The notes: generated from the sequence alone by a model not told the origin. A stretch of DNA of 64,000 nt from Gammaproteobacteria bacterium (GCA_033344735.1 JAWPMW010000001.1:1370171-1434170), one strand, 5' to 3'; positions 8,529 to 17,504 are shown, counted from the stretch's first letter. Numbers and translations are program-made.

Positions 8529-8553
8529 AAACATGTATTACAAATGTATGTTT
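8529..8553. promoter_or_regulatory. NsrR-type operator
   Basis: A 25-bp imperfect palindrome, AAACATGTATT-ACA-AATGTATGTTT, closely matches the established NsrR pattern of two 11-bp ATGyATTT/AAATrCAT half-sites. It lies just downstream of the TTGACA promoter and 13 bp before the haemoglobin ATG. Repression relieved by NO is inferred from the family. Confidence 0.75.
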
Positions 8554-8566
8554 AAGGAGAACATGT

Positions 8567-8935
8567 ATGTCTAAAAGTCTATTTGAAAGAATCGGTGGCG
8601 ACGCTGCAGTGAGTGCAGCTGTCGATATTTTTTATGGAAAAGTAATTTCCGATAACCACATAAATGGCTTTTTTGAAGGCGTTGACATGACAAAGCAAAT
8701 GCGCAAAATGAAATCATTTTTATCTTATGCGTTTGGTGCAAATACACCTTTCCACGGCGAATCTATGCGTACAGCTCATGAGCGATTAGTAAAACAAGGA
8801 TTAAATGACAGCCATTTTGACGCTGTTAAAAATCACATCGACAGTACATTAAAAGAGTTAGATGTTGCTCAACCTCTTATTGATGAAGTACTAACTATTA
8901 CAGAATCAACCAGGAATGATGTCTTAAACAAATAG
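8567..8935 (+). CDS. Group 1 truncated haemoglobin
   Basis: A 122-residue protein with the trHbN pattern: LFERIGG at the start, the B-helix Phe22-Tyr23 pair that binds haem-bound O2, and the proximal His71 in TAHERL. Such proteins oxidise NO to nitrate or handle O2. A good Shine-Dalgarno (AAGGAGA) lies 6-8 nt before the ATG. The NsrR box directly upstream and the divergent nsrR gene support a role in NO detoxification. Confidence 0.92.
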   Translation: MSKSLFERIGGDAAVSAAVDIFYGKVISDNHINGFFEGVDMTKQMRKMKSFLSYAFGANTPFHGESMRTAHERLVKQGLNDSHFDAVKNHIDSTLKELDVAQPLIDEVLTITESTRNDVLNK

Positions 8936-8939
8936 CACT

Positions 8940-9371
8940 CTACTCCCTCAGCACAAGCGCATTAACTGAAATTGGCACAATCGCCAGTGAACTACCTTTC
9001 TTGTTTCTAGCGATCACATATCCATTCGTACGGGCTTGTGGAGTAGTTGGAACACCGAGAATTTCACAAGTATGACCATCAGCTGACACCATCACAGTAA
9101 TACCTTCAGGAAATCGATATGAATCACATTGAATAATTTGATTTCCTCCGATATTAACAAGCCGTACTTTATCAATACGTAAATAATTGGTGAATACTAA
9201 TTCGTCTGAATCATTTAACTTAGTAGCAAACAAGCCTTCCGGAACATTTTGCATAATCAACTCGTCACACTGAACTCTTAAAAATGTCATGACATAGCCC
9301 TGAAAGAGGGCTGAGTCTGCAACCAGTGCCAGGCTAATAAATAGACATATTAGATAGGATGATATTCTCAT
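8940..9371 (-). CDS. Exported protein of unknown function
   Basis: A 143-residue protein with a hydrophobic signal-like N-terminus (SYLICLFISLALVADSA). The mature part is mostly short beta-strand-like segments and contains three cysteines. I do not recognise a family. It is divergent from an XRE regulator gene, and the paired operator at 9403-9445 lies between them, so it may be that regulator's target. Confidence 0.6.
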   Translation of the reverse strand: MRISSYLICLFISLALVADSALFQGYVMTFLRVQCDELIMQNVPEGLFATKLNDSDELVFTNYLRIDKVRLVNIGGNQIIQCDSYRFPEGITVMVSADGHTCEILGVPTTPQARTNGYVIARNKKGSSLAIVPISVNALVLRE

Positions 9372-9402
9372 TATTAAAGATAGCTGTATTAGCTTATTAT
9401 TT

Positions 9403-9445
9403 GATAGTGAAAATATCGTACATCTCCAATGATATCAATACTATC
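9403..9445. promoter_or_regulatory. Paired operator between XRE regulator and exported-protein gene
   Basis: Two 15-bp arms in inverted orientation, GATAGTGAAAATATC (9403-9417) and GATATCAATACTATC (9431-9445), share GATAGT-N4-ATATC and are 13 bp apart. Each arm is itself roughly palindromic (GATA...TATC). This looks like two operator sites for a dimeric repressor, probably the XRE protein encoded 8 bp to the right. Confidence 0.55.
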
Positions 9446-9453
9446 CTTGGCAG

Positions 9454-9807
9454 ATGTCGAACATCGCGCACAGAATCACTCAAGCTAGGAAATCACGTGG
9501 CCTTTCCCAAGAATTACTCGCGGAGCGCTTGAAAATTTCGCGCGGCGCATGTGGTCACTGGGAAAGAGGCAAAGCACTCCCCAGCACTGAACATCTAACA
9601 GAATTATCTAAAATATTAAATGTGCGTCTGGAATGGCTCATCAATGGTGAAGGTGAAATGCAAACCAACCACCAGATTTCTGAAGCATCTGTCCCCGCCT
9701 ACATAATAGAAGATGATGAGACCAAAGAAGTTGCTGAACGCTATTACCGATTATCTAATCGAAAGCGGCAGATAATTCTCGATTTACTAAGAGAACTTTC
9801 GAGCTAA
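9454..9807 (+). CDS. XRE-family helix-turn-helix regulator
   Basis: A 117-residue protein whose first 60 residues form a Cro/C1-type helix-turn-helix (ITQARKSRGLSQELLAERL, ISRGACGHWERGKALPS). It has a short hydrophilic C-terminal part without a peptidase or sensor domain. No Shine-Dalgarno is visible before the ATG. A twin-palindrome operator sits immediately upstream, suggesting autoregulation. The stop overlaps that of the convergent gene by 4 bp. No phage or toxin genes are nearby. Confidence 0.88.
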   Translation: MSNIAHRITQARKSRGLSQELLAERLKISRGACGHWERGKALPSTEHLTELSKILNVRLEWLINGEGEMQTNHQISEASVPAYIIEDDETKEVAERYYRLSNRKRQIILDLLRELSS

Positions 9808-10115
9808 TTGCCAACATCACCCAGCGGGCGTTTAAATGTATAGCGTGCTGGTTCATTTATGAGATGTTCTCGTGCTTGCGCTTCATTACCTCCCAACAAA
9901 CTAAAAGGCAATGAAATTGTGTAAATTGCAGTTCCTGCAACGGTAGTCACCAGGCCGATTGGACGCAATACCACAGCATCTAATACCATTTTTTCGCCTG
10001 TTGTAAGAATATCTCTATCAGAATTTGAGTGGTAACTACGATCACTTGCGTGACTCACGTTAATTAACATAAATACTAAACCAATACTTATTAGCAAACT
10101 AGTAATGTGTTTCAT
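9804..10115 (-). CDS. Small exported or membrane protein of unknown function
   Basis: A 103-residue protein with a signal-like N-terminus ending NVSHAS and a second hydrophobic, Gly- and small-residue-rich stretch (RPIGLVTTVAGTAIYTISLPFSLLGG), ending RYTFKRPLGDVGN. Similar small proteins ending in a YTF-RPLGD motif are widespread in gammaproteobacteria with no function that I know. It overlaps the XRE gene convergently by 4 bp. Confidence 0.65.
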   Translation of the reverse strand: MKHITSLLISIGLVFMLINVSHASDRSYHSNSDRDILTTGEKMVLDAVVLRPIGLVTTVAGTAIYTISLPFSLLGGNEAQAREHLINEPARYTFKRPLGDVGN

Positions 10116-10217
10116 ACAAACCTCAACTATCGCAGGTTAATCTACAATTAGTATCTCACAAAGCGACACTTAAAATATGATTACTAAAGACATTATCGTT
10201 TACGCCAAAGATCATTA

Positions 10218-10233
10218 AGTGACACAGATCATA
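10218..10233. promoter_or_regulatory. Possible CRP-type half-conserved site
   Basis: AGTGA-CACAGA-TCATA matches the CRP core TGTGA-N6-TCACA at 8 of 10 positions and lies about 60 bp upstream of the DsrE-like gene start. Weaker than the site at 5143, so only a candidate. Confidence 0.25.
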
Positions 10234-10293
10234 TCTTGCGTGTTTATGTGTAATAATTTCCAGCATACAACCATTGACTCCCCGAGGTTCAAC

Positions 10294-10797
10294 ATGAAAT
10301 TACAACGCATAATCACACTTAGCTTCGTTAACATTTTATTAGTATTACAGCTAACTAACGTACATGCTGGAAATCCAAATGATGCTGATGCATTAGAAGG
10401 GATAGAAACAGGCAAAGTGATATGGGATGTCACTTTAAGCAAACCTAGTCGTCTTTTATTCGTCATGAAAGTGATTGACGAGACTTATGAAGATTTACTT
10501 AAGCAAAACGTTAAACCTGATATGGTTTTCACATTTCATGGACGCGTATTGAAATTATTGTCTTCACAGCCATTAGAATTAGAACTGGAAGAAGAATTGG
10601 CACTAGAAGAGTTACTTGCTTTAATTCAAACACTAAGCAATAAGCCGGGAGTAAAAATGGAATCATGCTCGGTTGCTTCGCGTATTTTAGGTATTGATAA
10701 CAACACCATCATTTCTGAAGTTAAACCTGTAGGCAATACATTCGTTTCATTAATTGGCTACCAGCAAAAAGGCTATGCTTTAATTCCTATCAGATAA
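10294..10797 (+). CDS. Exported DsrE-like protein
   Basis: I start at the ATG at 10294, which gives a clean signal peptide (MKLQRIITLSFVNILLVLQL...VHAG) and has GAGGT 5 nt upstream; an earlier in-frame ATG at 10219 would place 25 unrelated residues before it. The mature part resembles the DsrE/DsrF fold: VIWDVTLSKPSRLLFVMKVI, a central MVFTFHGRVLKLL strand, an acidic Leu/Glu-rich helix, then ESCSVASRILGI and a C-terminal GYALIPIR. Exported DsrE-like proteins are common in sulfur oxidisers, but their role is not established. Confidence 0.75.
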   Translation: MKLQRIITLSFVNILLVLQLTNVHAGNPNDADALEGIETGKVIWDVTLSKPSRLLFVMKVIDETYEDLLKQNVKPDMVFTFHGRVLKLLSSQPLELELEEELALEELLALIQTLSNKPGVKMESCSVASRILGIDNNTIISEVKPVGNTFVSLIGYQQKGYALIPIR

Positions 10798-10823
10798 ATA
10801 GATTGATATTGACCTTGCATTAT

Positions 10824-10982
10824 ATGTGGTTATTTCAATATTTAATATACTTTCTATTTGCGGTAGTATCACAAGCAGAGCTTATAGCTCAAATTACTAA
10901 ATATAATAATTCCGACAACCCTGATCTATATTGCAAGATAGGCAAGTTAACAAAACGGATATCACCATACACCAGGAAGTGA
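10824..10982 (+). CDS. Possible small secreted peptide (52 aa)
   Basis: In the 308-bp gap between the DsrE-like gene and pntA, an ATG at 10824 opens a 52-codon frame. It begins MWLFQYLIYFLFAVVSQAE, a convincing signal peptide or membrane segment, followed by a short basic tail with one Cys. There is no good Shine-Dalgarno. It could be a real small exported protein or chance; apart from it and the pntA promoter region nothing else is seen in this gap. Confidence 0.3.
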   Translation: MWLFQYLIYFLFAVVSQAELIAQITKYNNSDNPDLYCKIGKLTKRISPYTRK

Positions 10983-11074
10983 AATGTCTTTTTATCGTTC
11001 AAACAATTTAGTCGCTTAATCTATTATTGATTTTGTTGCTTGTTTGCAGCTGCAAGCTAGACCTGTGTTCCGGA

Positions 11075-11080
11075 TATAAT
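11075..11080 (+). promoter_or_regulatory. Candidate -10 box for pntAB
   Basis: A perfect TATAAT sits 26 bp upstream of the pntA ATG, but no convincing -35 is found at the right spacing. The Shine-Dalgarno GAGGAG (11091-11096) is 9 nt before the ATG. A three-codon ATG frame at 11098 ends on the pntA start (ATGA). Confidence 0.4.
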
Positions 11081-11105
11081 TTACTCGGGAGAGGAGTATG
11101 CAGTT

Positions 11106-12662
11106 ATGAAGATCGGTGTACCTAACGAAATTCACGAAAATGAATGCCGCGTTGCGATGACGCCGGATACAGCCAAGCGTCTGCAAAAGCTTGGATTCGA
11201 AACATCCATAGAAGCCGGTGCTGGCGCAAGTGCAAACTTTACTGATGCTGCTTACCGAGAAGCAGGTGTAGAAGTCATTTCTGACACGGCACAGCTTTGG
11301 TCTAACGCCGACATTATTTTAAAGGTTCGCTCACCAGAGACAAACTCTTCTGGTGTTGATGAGGTTAGCCTGATGTCTTCAGGCACCACTTTAATTAGTT
11401 TTATATGGCCTGCTCAGAATGAAGATTTACTCAAAAAACTAGAGGCACAAAACGTAACCGCGTTAGCTATGGACTCTGTGCCACGAATTTCACGTGCACA
11501 AAAAATGGATGCATTATCATCCATGGCAAATATTGCTGGTTATCGTGCTGTTATTGAAGCTGCTAATCAGTTTGGAAGATTCTTTACTGGTCAGATAACT
11601 GCAGCCGGCAAAGTACCTCCAGCAAAAGTTATGGTAATTGGTGCTGGAGTAGCTGGCTTAGCCGCACTTGGCACTGCAAATGGTCTCGGCGCCATTGTTC
11701 GAGCATTTGATACTCGCCCAGAAGTTAAGCAACAAGTGGAAAGTATGGGTGCACAATTCTTAGAACTTGAATTTGAAGAAGAAGATGATGGCCCTTCTTC
11801 TACTGGCTACGCTAAAACAATGAGTAAAGAATTCATTGAGGCAGAAATGGCTTTATTCAGAGAACAAGCAAAAGAAGTCGACATTATTATTACTACTGCT
11901 TTGATTCCAGGTAGACCCGCACCAAAATTGATTCTAGCTGACATGGTTGAATCCATGAAAGAAGGTAGCGTTATTGTTGACTTAGCCGCTGAACAAGGCG
12001 GTAACTGTGAGTTAACAGAACCTGGAAAAATTGTTGTTAAACATGGTGTGACCCTTATAGGTTATATGGACCTTCCAAGTCGCTTACCAAATCAATCCAG
12101 TCAACTATATGGTTCAAATTTATGCCATATGTTGAATGACTTAACACCAGAAAAAGATGGCAATATCAACGTTAATATGGAAGACGATGTGATTCGTGGG
12201 GCAACCGTTGTTAAAAACGGTGAAATCACTTTCCCACCACCTCCAATTGCAGTTTCGGCTGCACCCGCTGCACCTAAAGCAGCAATGCCAGAACCTGAAC
12301 CTGAAAGAGAAAAAAGCGGAATGGGTTTAATCATTACTATGCTGATTGCCGCCGCAGGATTGTTCTGGTTAGGGAAAGTTGCACCAGCAGAATTCATGCA
12401 AAACTTTTCTATTTTTGTTTTATCTTGCTTCATTGGGTACATGGTTATCTGGAATGTCACACCAGCACTGCACACACCACTAATGAGTGTGACCAATGCA
12501 ATTAGTAGTGTGATTATTATTGGCTCCTTGCTTCAAGTAGGCAGCTCAAGTCCGCTGATAATGTGGCTTGCTTTAGTCTCGATACTGATAGCTTCGATAA
12601 ACATAGGCGGTGGTTTTGCGGTAACACAACGCATGCTACAAATGTTCCGTAAAGACGACTAA
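11106..12662 (+). CDS. pntA: NAD(P) transhydrogenase subunit alpha
   Basis: A 518-residue alpha subunit of the proton-translocating transhydrogenase, which transfers hydride between NADH and NADP+ across the inner membrane. The first ~370 residues are the NAD(H)-binding domain (VMVIGAGVAGLAALGTANGLGA; the RPAPKLI loop). A Pro/Ala-rich linker follows, then about four membrane helices at the C-terminus, matching the E. coli PntA layout. pntB follows 12 bp later behind AGGGGAG. Confidence 0.97.
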   Translation: MKIGVPNEIHENECRVAMTPDTAKRLQKLGFETSIEAGAGASANFTDAAYREAGVEVISDTAQLWSNADIILKVRSPETNSSGVDEVSLMSSGTTLISFIWPAQNEDLLKKLEAQNVTALAMDSVPRISRAQKMDALSSMANIAGYRAVIEAANQFGRFFTGQITAAGKVPPAKVMVIGAGVAGLAALGTANGLGAIVRAFDTRPEVKQQVESMGAQFLELEFEEEDDGPSSTGYAKTMSKEFIEAEMALFREQAKEVDIIITTALIPGRPAPKLILADMVESMKEGSVIVDLAAEQGGNCELTEPGKIVVKHGVTLIGYMDLPSRLPNQSSQLYGSNLCHMLNDLTPEKDGNINVNMEDDVIRGATVVKNGEITFPPPPIAVSAAPAAPKAAMPEPEPEREKSGMGLIITMLIAAAGLFWLGKVAPAEFMQNFSIFVLSCFIGYMVIWNVTPALHTPLMSVTNAISSVIIIGSLLQVGSSSPLIMWLALVSILIASINIGGGFAVTQRMLQMFRKDD

Positions 12663-12674
12663 GGGGAGATAATA

Positions 12675-14072
12675 ATGAATCCACAATTACTAACTGTTTC
12701 TTATCTCGCTGCAGGCGCTTTATTTATCTTCAGTCTTGGCGGACTAAGTAATCAAGAATCTGCACGTCGAGGAAATGTTTTCGGCATGCTTGGAATGGCC
12801 GTTGCTATTTTAGCCACTATCTTTAGCGGTCAAGTCGGTGCATTTGAAAAATTCATCCCTGCCATGATCATTGGTGCATTAGTTGGAATAGTCATTGCAA
12901 AAAAAGTTGAAATGACATCCATGCCTGAATTGGTCGCAGGCTTTCATAGTTTCGTAGGTGCTGCTGCTGTGATGGTAGGGTTTGCGAGCTACCTAGACCC
13001 AACTGCACATTTTGAAGGCGCGGAAAAAACTATACATGATGTTGAAGTTTACCTCGGGGTATTCATTGGCATTATTACTTTTACAGGGTCCGTTATTGCA
13101 TTTGGCAAATTGAGCGGGAAAATTTCTGGCAAACCATTAATGCTTCCTGCACGTCATTGGTTAAATTTAATCATGCTATTTGCGTGTTTGTATTACGGCT
13201 ATGAATTTATCAATGCTGAATCACACGCAACAGGGTGGATGCCACTTGTGATAATGACCGTGATTGCAGGAGTAATTGGTATACACCTCATCATGGCCAT
13301 TGGTGGTGCCGATATGCCAGTGGTTGTTTCCATGCTAAATAGTTACTCAGGCTGGGCTGCTGCTGCAACTGGCTTTATGCTTGGCAATATTGCATTAATT
13401 GTTGTTGGTGCATTAGTTGGTTCCAGTGGAGCAATCTTAAGTTACATTATGTGTCGCGCCATGAACCGGAATTTCGTCAGTGTTATATTGGGCGGTTTTG
13501 GAACCTCCGGCGGAAGTTCCGCGGCGAGTGGCGACGAAGAAGTTGGCGAAGTTACATCAGCCACCGCAGAAGAGGTTGCCGGACTGCTTAAAGATGCTAG
13601 CAATGTCATAATTGTTCCTGGCTATGGAATGGCAGTTGCTCAGGCTCAAACAGTTGTCAGTGACATTGTTAAAAAGCTACGCTCAAATGGCGTCAATGTA
13701 AGATTTGGTATTCACCCAGTCGCTGGAAGACTACCAGGGCACATGAACGTTCTATTAGCCGAAGCCAAAGTCCCTTACGATATTGTGTTGGAGATGGATG
13801 AGTTAAATGAAGACTTCCCTGACACAGATGTATCCCTTGTCATAGGCGCGAATGATATCGTTAACCCTGCCGCACAAACAGATCCAAACAGCCCAATCGC
13901 AGGCATGCCGGTACTGGAAGTCTGGAAAGCAAAGTCTTGTATCGTACTTAAAAGAAGTATGGCATCAGGATATGCCGGCGTTGACAATCCATTGTTCTAC
14001 AAAGAAAACACTGACATGTTGTTTGGTGACGCTAAAGACAGCATGAGTGAAGTGCTGAAAAATTTAGATTAA
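12675..14072 (+). CDS. pntB: NAD(P) transhydrogenase subunit beta
   Basis: A 465-residue beta subunit. The N-terminal two-thirds is a multi-helix membrane domain forming the proton path; the C-terminal ~180 residues form the NADP(H) domain, with the fingerprint [12 protein letters not shown] and [20 protein letters not shown]. It works with PntA as a heterodimer pair and is the last gene before a strong terminator. Confidence 0.97.
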   Translation: MNPQLLTVSYLAAGALFIFSLGGLSNQESARRGNVFGMLGMAVAILATIFSGQVGAFEKFIPAMIIGALVGIVIAKKVEMTSMPELVAGFHSFVGAAAVMVGFASYLDPTAHFEGAEKTIHDVEVYLGVFIGIITFTGSVIAFGKLSGKISGKPLMLPARHWLNLIMLFACLYYGYEFINAESHATGWMPLVIMTVIAGVIGIHLIMAIGGADMPVVVSMLNSYSGWAAAATGFMLGNIALIVVGALVGSSGAILSYIMCRAMNRNFVSVILGGFGTSGGSSAASGDEEVGEVTSATAEEVAGLLKDASNVIIVPGYGMAVAQAQTVVSDIVKKLRSNGVNVRFGIHPVAGRLPGHMNVLLAEAKVPYDIVLEMDELNEDFPDTDVSLVIGANDIVNPAAQTDPNSPIAGMPVLEVWKAKSCIVLKRSMASGYAGVDNPLFYKENTDMLFGDAKDSMSEVLKNLD

Positions 14073-14095
14073 CTGAAGAGATTTGCTGTTCTAGC

Positions 14096-14127
14096 AAAGG
14101 CCGAGGTGCACGCACCTCGGCCTTTTT
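14096..14127 (+). terminator. Rho-independent terminator of pntAB
   Basis: AAAGGCCGAGGTG and its complement form a perfect 13-bp GC-rich stem around a CACG tetraloop, ending directly in TTTTT. It starts 24 bp after the pntB stop. Confidence 0.93.
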
Positions 14128-14194
14128 ATTTATCTGAATTTAATGACAGAATATATTTTTCTTAACTTAAATCTTAGCCTGCTCTCAAGTATTC

Positions 14195-14884
14195 TCAAAT
14201 TCGCTTCCGCACTCCAAACAAGACTAACAAGCCAGATACAAATAACATTAATGCTGCAGGAATAGGTACAGCGGTAACAGTCAAGGAGTTAATATTACCA
14301 ATTGCCGCTCTATTAATTTCGTCGTTAGTAAAATCAAAAACAAAAAACTGTCCTATATCAGTCATTGCATTAGGTGGCGCATCCGGAATTGTATTCACAT
14401 CAGAGAAAAAGTTGGTATTAGTGAAAAATAATAATCCAATCTGAATTCCAGTACTTAATACACCATCTCTATCCAACACAGCACCGGGTGACGTTGACTG
14501 CAAACCAAAGCCGTCATAAATGCCAGCAGGCACACCTGGGAAATCATCAATTGCAACATTGATATTATTTGCCACACCTACCTCTACACCTTGATAGTTA
14601 ACATCATAAGTAGGCATTAATGGATTACCTACAACTGCACTACCAAAATATGGCGCATCAAATATATACCCAACATCATTAGGTGCATCTATCGTCATTA
14701 CAGAAGACAAACTCGTGTCTGTTTCATATAAGAAGCTAGAAGAAAATGCATTACTAGTAAAACTACCAAGTACAATTACATCTAAAACTCCGCTGACATC
14801 AACTCGAACCTGCGCTGAAAATACCTGACTGGATAATAAAAGACTACTGGCAATTAACAGGCGTAATATTTGATTGACTAACAT
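14195..14884 (-). CDS. VPxPA-CTERM (PEP-CTERM-like) secreted protein
   Basis: A 229-residue protein with a signal peptide (LRLLIASSLLLSSQVFSAQ), a beta-rich Ser/Thr/Asp mature region, and a C-terminal sorting signal: VPIPA, a hydrophobic helix (ALMLFVSGLLVLFGV) and basic RKR. Such tails are recognised by exosortases, which cleave and may anchor the protein to exported polysaccharide. First of three such genes here; no exosortase is in the window. Confidence 0.85.
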   Translation of the reverse strand: MLVNQILRLLIASSLLLSSQVFSAQVRVDVSGVLDVIVLGSFTSNAFSSSFLYETDTSLSSVMTIDAPNDVGYIFDAPYFGSAVVGNPLMPTYDVNYQGVEVGVANNINVAIDDFPGVPAGIYDGFGLQSTSPGAVLDRDGVLSTGIQIGLLFFTNTNFFSDVNTIPDAPPNAMTDIGQFFVFDFTNDEINRAAIGNINSLTVTAVPIPAALMLFVSGLLVLFGVRKRI

Positions 14885-15089
14885 GATGGCTGCCTTAGTT
14901 ATTATTCTTATTTTGTCAGAATAGCATAATTAATATGACAAAATTATTATTATTCAATAATAAACCACAACAATCATTCTCTTTAAAAATCCAAACAATT
15001 TATTGAATTTAAAGAGAGTTATATCATCTAGCTAGATTTAAAAAGAAAAAATGGTAGTAAATATTAGGAGTTAGACGAGAATCAAACCT

Positions 15090-15314
15090 CTATTTATTCG
15101 GTCGCCCCAAAATACCCAAAGCAAATAAAGCACTAGTTAACAACCAAACTATTGCTGGCAATGGAACAGGAGAAGGCTCATCGTCTATCGGAGTAAAATC
15201 ATAAGTGAGTGTGAAACTTGCACCAAGAAATTCAGTTTGGGAAATGGTCGCGCCCTGGAGGCAATGTGGAAACAGCATCACAAATAAAACTCTCGTTGTT
15301 ATTTTGCTGATCAT
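15090..15314 (-). CDS. Very short VPLPA-CTERM protein
   Basis: Only 74 residues: a signal peptide ending near CLQGA, about 30 mature residues, then VPLPAIVWLLTSALFALGIL and a basic tail (GRPNK). Both targeting signals are intact, leaving almost no mature domain. It could be a miniature exosortase substrate, or the remnant of a longer protein whose middle was deleted. It lies between two longer members of the same class. Confidence 0.7.
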   Translation of the reverse strand: MISKITTRVLFVMLFPHCLQGATISQTEFLGASFTLTYDFTPIDDEPSPVPLPAIVWLLTSALFALGILGRPNK

Positions 15315-15535
15315 ACGAAACCTCTACGCTACATAGTGTATTATTGATTGATTTTTACAAAATATAGCATTAATCAATAAAGTAATAGCAGAATCACTAC
15401 ATATAATTTTTAGCCTGACAAATTTTCTTATAGAGGTTATTTTAACTTCACCTACTTACTTCCAATGCAGTTTTGCTCTAAGCTACTGGAATAATTTATA
15501 CCAAATTAATTTTTATCGTCCCTGAGAGAACTCAC

Positions 15536-16294
15536 ATGAGAATAAAGTACTTCTTGAATAAAATAATATCTCCATTGGCAACATTCACGATACTCATGAT
15601 TATCTCAGCTTCTAGCTTTGCCAGTCTGATCACAATTGGCACCGGCGACACAAATGTAGTTGGATCAAGCACACCAGAGGTCAATCGAGATGAAGACAAT
15701 GTCGTTAATGGTTCTGGCATTGGGCTTGATGCATTAACAGGTAAACTTATCACTACAACCACGCAGCCAAATGGTTTCCACTGGAACACTTTAACTGAAT
15801 TTGCAGATATCACATTTGACCTGGGTGCAGTTTATAATATTAACTTTATTCATATATGGAATTTTAATGACGGCTTTGGAAACAGTGATTTTGGCCCAGA
15901 AACGATAGACTTACTTGTTTCTAGCATTGGTACAAATGCACAAGATGCTGACTTTTCACAAGCGTCGGTGGTGCCCAGGTTATCCATACAGCACGCGCCA
16001 GGACAAATAGGATATCAAGGCGAAAATTATCGATTCAATGGCAAATCTGCCAGCGACATTCCCGATGAATTAGGTGGAGAATTACATGATTTATCATTTT
16101 TATATGTCACTGGGAGATTTGTTAAATTTTCTGACTTAGACGGGCAAGATAGATTTGGTGGCCGAGCAGGATTATCTGAAGTTCAATTCTATGGAACACC
16201 GGTGCCCTTACCTGCATCCGTGTGGTTTTTAATATCAGCGTTGATCTGTCTCTTCACGTTTGGCCGCAATAAATTTAATCAAGGTTCAATTTAA
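15536..16294 (+). CDS. VPLPA-CTERM protein with discoidin-like domain
   Basis: A 252-residue protein with a signal peptide (about 30 residues), a mature region resembling an F5/8 type C (discoidin) carbohydrate-binding fold (ITFDLGAVYNINFIHIWNFN near the front, RAGLSEVQFYG at the end), and a VPLPASVWFLISALICLFTF-type sorting tail followed by Arg/Lys. The fold suggests binding of extracellular sugars; exosortase processing is inferred from the tail. Confidence 0.82.
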   Translation: MRIKYFLNKIISPLATFTILMIISASSFASLITIGTGDTNVVGSSTPEVNRDEDNVVNGSGIGLDALTGKLITTTTQPNGFHWNTLTEFADITFDLGAVYNINFIHIWNFNDGFGNSDFGPETIDLLVSSIGTNAQDADFSQASVVPRLSIQHAPGQIGYQGENYRFNGKSASDIPDELGGELHDLSFLYVTGRFVKFSDLDGQDRFGGRAGLSEVQFYGTPVPLPASVWFLISALICLFTFGRNKFNQGSI

Positions 16295-16401
16295 AATTAG
16301 CTTTAGTGCAAATAGCAAATAACTCATGCTTCTTTTTCAATGAAATTATTATAGAAATCTAATAATCATATGCTACTTATCTTAAATTCTATAATGCAAT
16401 A

Positions 16402-16824
16402 ATGATCCGCTTGAGATATTTTAATCACACATTGATTTTAATTGTTAGTTTCATTGTAAGCGGCTGCGCTAGCACTCAGACCAAAGAGGCCAACACAAAT
16501 GAAGTCTATCCATTCAGCGCACAAGGCTGGGGCGGCACTACATGTACAGAATTAATTCACGACATCACACCTAAGAACGTTGGTTTTCAGCAAGCAGTAC
16601 AGAACATTCGCCTGTATCAGTCTTGGGCGAGTGGATTTGTGTCTGGCGTGAATTACTCTGAGAGTGATGTTTATGATGTTTCTGGCGCGACTTCACCTGA
16701 AGATACTTTTATTTGGCTGAAAGACTATTGTGCAGATAATTTAGAGACGGCAATACCAATTGCATTGCATGAGCTGTTGGTTATATGGCAGCAGGAAGGA
16801 AAAACTTTAAGAGAAGCCAACTAG
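16402..16824 (+). CDS. Lipoprotein of unknown function
   Basis: A 140-residue protein with a lipobox (SFIVSGC, Cys near residue 22). The mature part has conserved-looking Trp and Cys positions (GWGGTTCTEL, WASGFVSGVNYSE, WLKDYC). The WxxGFVxG and WLKxYC pattern is reminiscent of Rap1a/Tai-like periplasmic proteins, but this is weak. It stands alone, convergent with the oxidoreductase gene. Confidence 0.65.
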   Translation: MIRLRYFNHTLILIVSFIVSGCASTQTKEANTNEVYPFSAQGWGGTTCTELIHDITPKNVGFQQAVQNIRLYQSWASGFVSGVNYSESDVYDVSGATSPEDTFIWLKDYCADNLETAIPIALHELLVIWQQEGKTLREAN

Positions 16825-16839
16825 TAATTCTTTCATTTG

Positions 16840-17412
16840 CTAGAAATTTTTCACTAACACATCTAATTCTTCTAGCATTTTAGCTCGCTCTTCAGCTTTA
16901 ACTATTGGTACTGAATAGAAAACTCGATCGACAATATCAGTAATACCACAAAAGGCTAAGGTTCCTTCAGTGGTGCTTTTTGTTAATTGATCTGCATTTT
17001 TTCCAAAGTCTTTTTTAGTGCCACCCGCAGTAACTACTACAATAGCACGCTTGCCAGTTAATAACCCTTGCACACCATTCTCATCGAAGTTGTATGCAAA
17101 CTCTTTTGTAAACACACGATCAAACCAACCTTTCAATATCGCAGGGCGGTCAAACCACCATAATGGATATATAACAACAATTGTATCTGCCCATGTGACT
17201 TGCTCCTGTTCGCGTTTAATATTTTCAGGCAGACTGCCTTCATTTTGCAGTGATAGTTGCTCTTCATCCAAGACCGGGTCAAAACGTTCCGCGTATAAAT
17301 CTTTCAGGCGTACTGTTGCACCCTTGTTTTTGAAGGATGAATTAATTACCTTCAATATAGATTGATTGAAACTTAACGGATTTGGATGTGCGTATATAAT
17401 TAGTACGTTCAT
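16840..17412 (-). CDS. NAD(P)H-dependent flavodoxin-fold oxidoreductase (KefF/MdaB-like)
   Basis: A 190-residue flavodoxin-fold quinone reductase. It begins NVLIIYAHPNPLSFNQSIL, which is the FMN phosphate loop, and continues with VVIYPLWWFDRPAILKGWFDRVF, typical of the KefF/MdaB/YwrO family that reduces quinones using NAD(P)H. Monocistronic by spacing. Confidence 0.85.
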   Translation of the reverse strand: MNVLIIYAHPNPLSFNQSILKVINSSFKNKGATVRLKDLYAERFDPVLDEEQLSLQNEGSLPENIKREQEQVTWADTIVVIYPLWWFDRPAILKGWFDRVFTKEFAYNFDENGVQGLLTGKRAIVVVTAGGTKKDFGKNADQLTKSTTEGTLAFCGITDIVDRVFYSVPIVKAEERAKMLEELDVLVKNF

Positions 17413-17504
17413 GATGTTGGTTTTAGAAGAAACAGGTAACTTTCAAGTATTTCTATAAAGCAATTTAAACAAAGGGGCTGCAGACTTAAATGTCTTTATG
17501 AGTA

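Noticed and set aside
12101..12496. Open frame antisense to pntA
   Set aside because: It lies wholly within the membrane part of pntA, which has strong family identity.
14979..15016. CTCTTTAAA / TTTAAAGAG stem as a terminator for the 74-aa CTERM gene
   Set aside because: Loop of 20 nt, AT-only stem and no T-run after it on the minus strand.
16675..16698. SGAT motif in the lipoprotein at 16402 as an ApbE target
   Set aside because: Only the core VSGAT is present, no ApbE gene is adjacent, and the protein looks unlike known flavinylated proteins.
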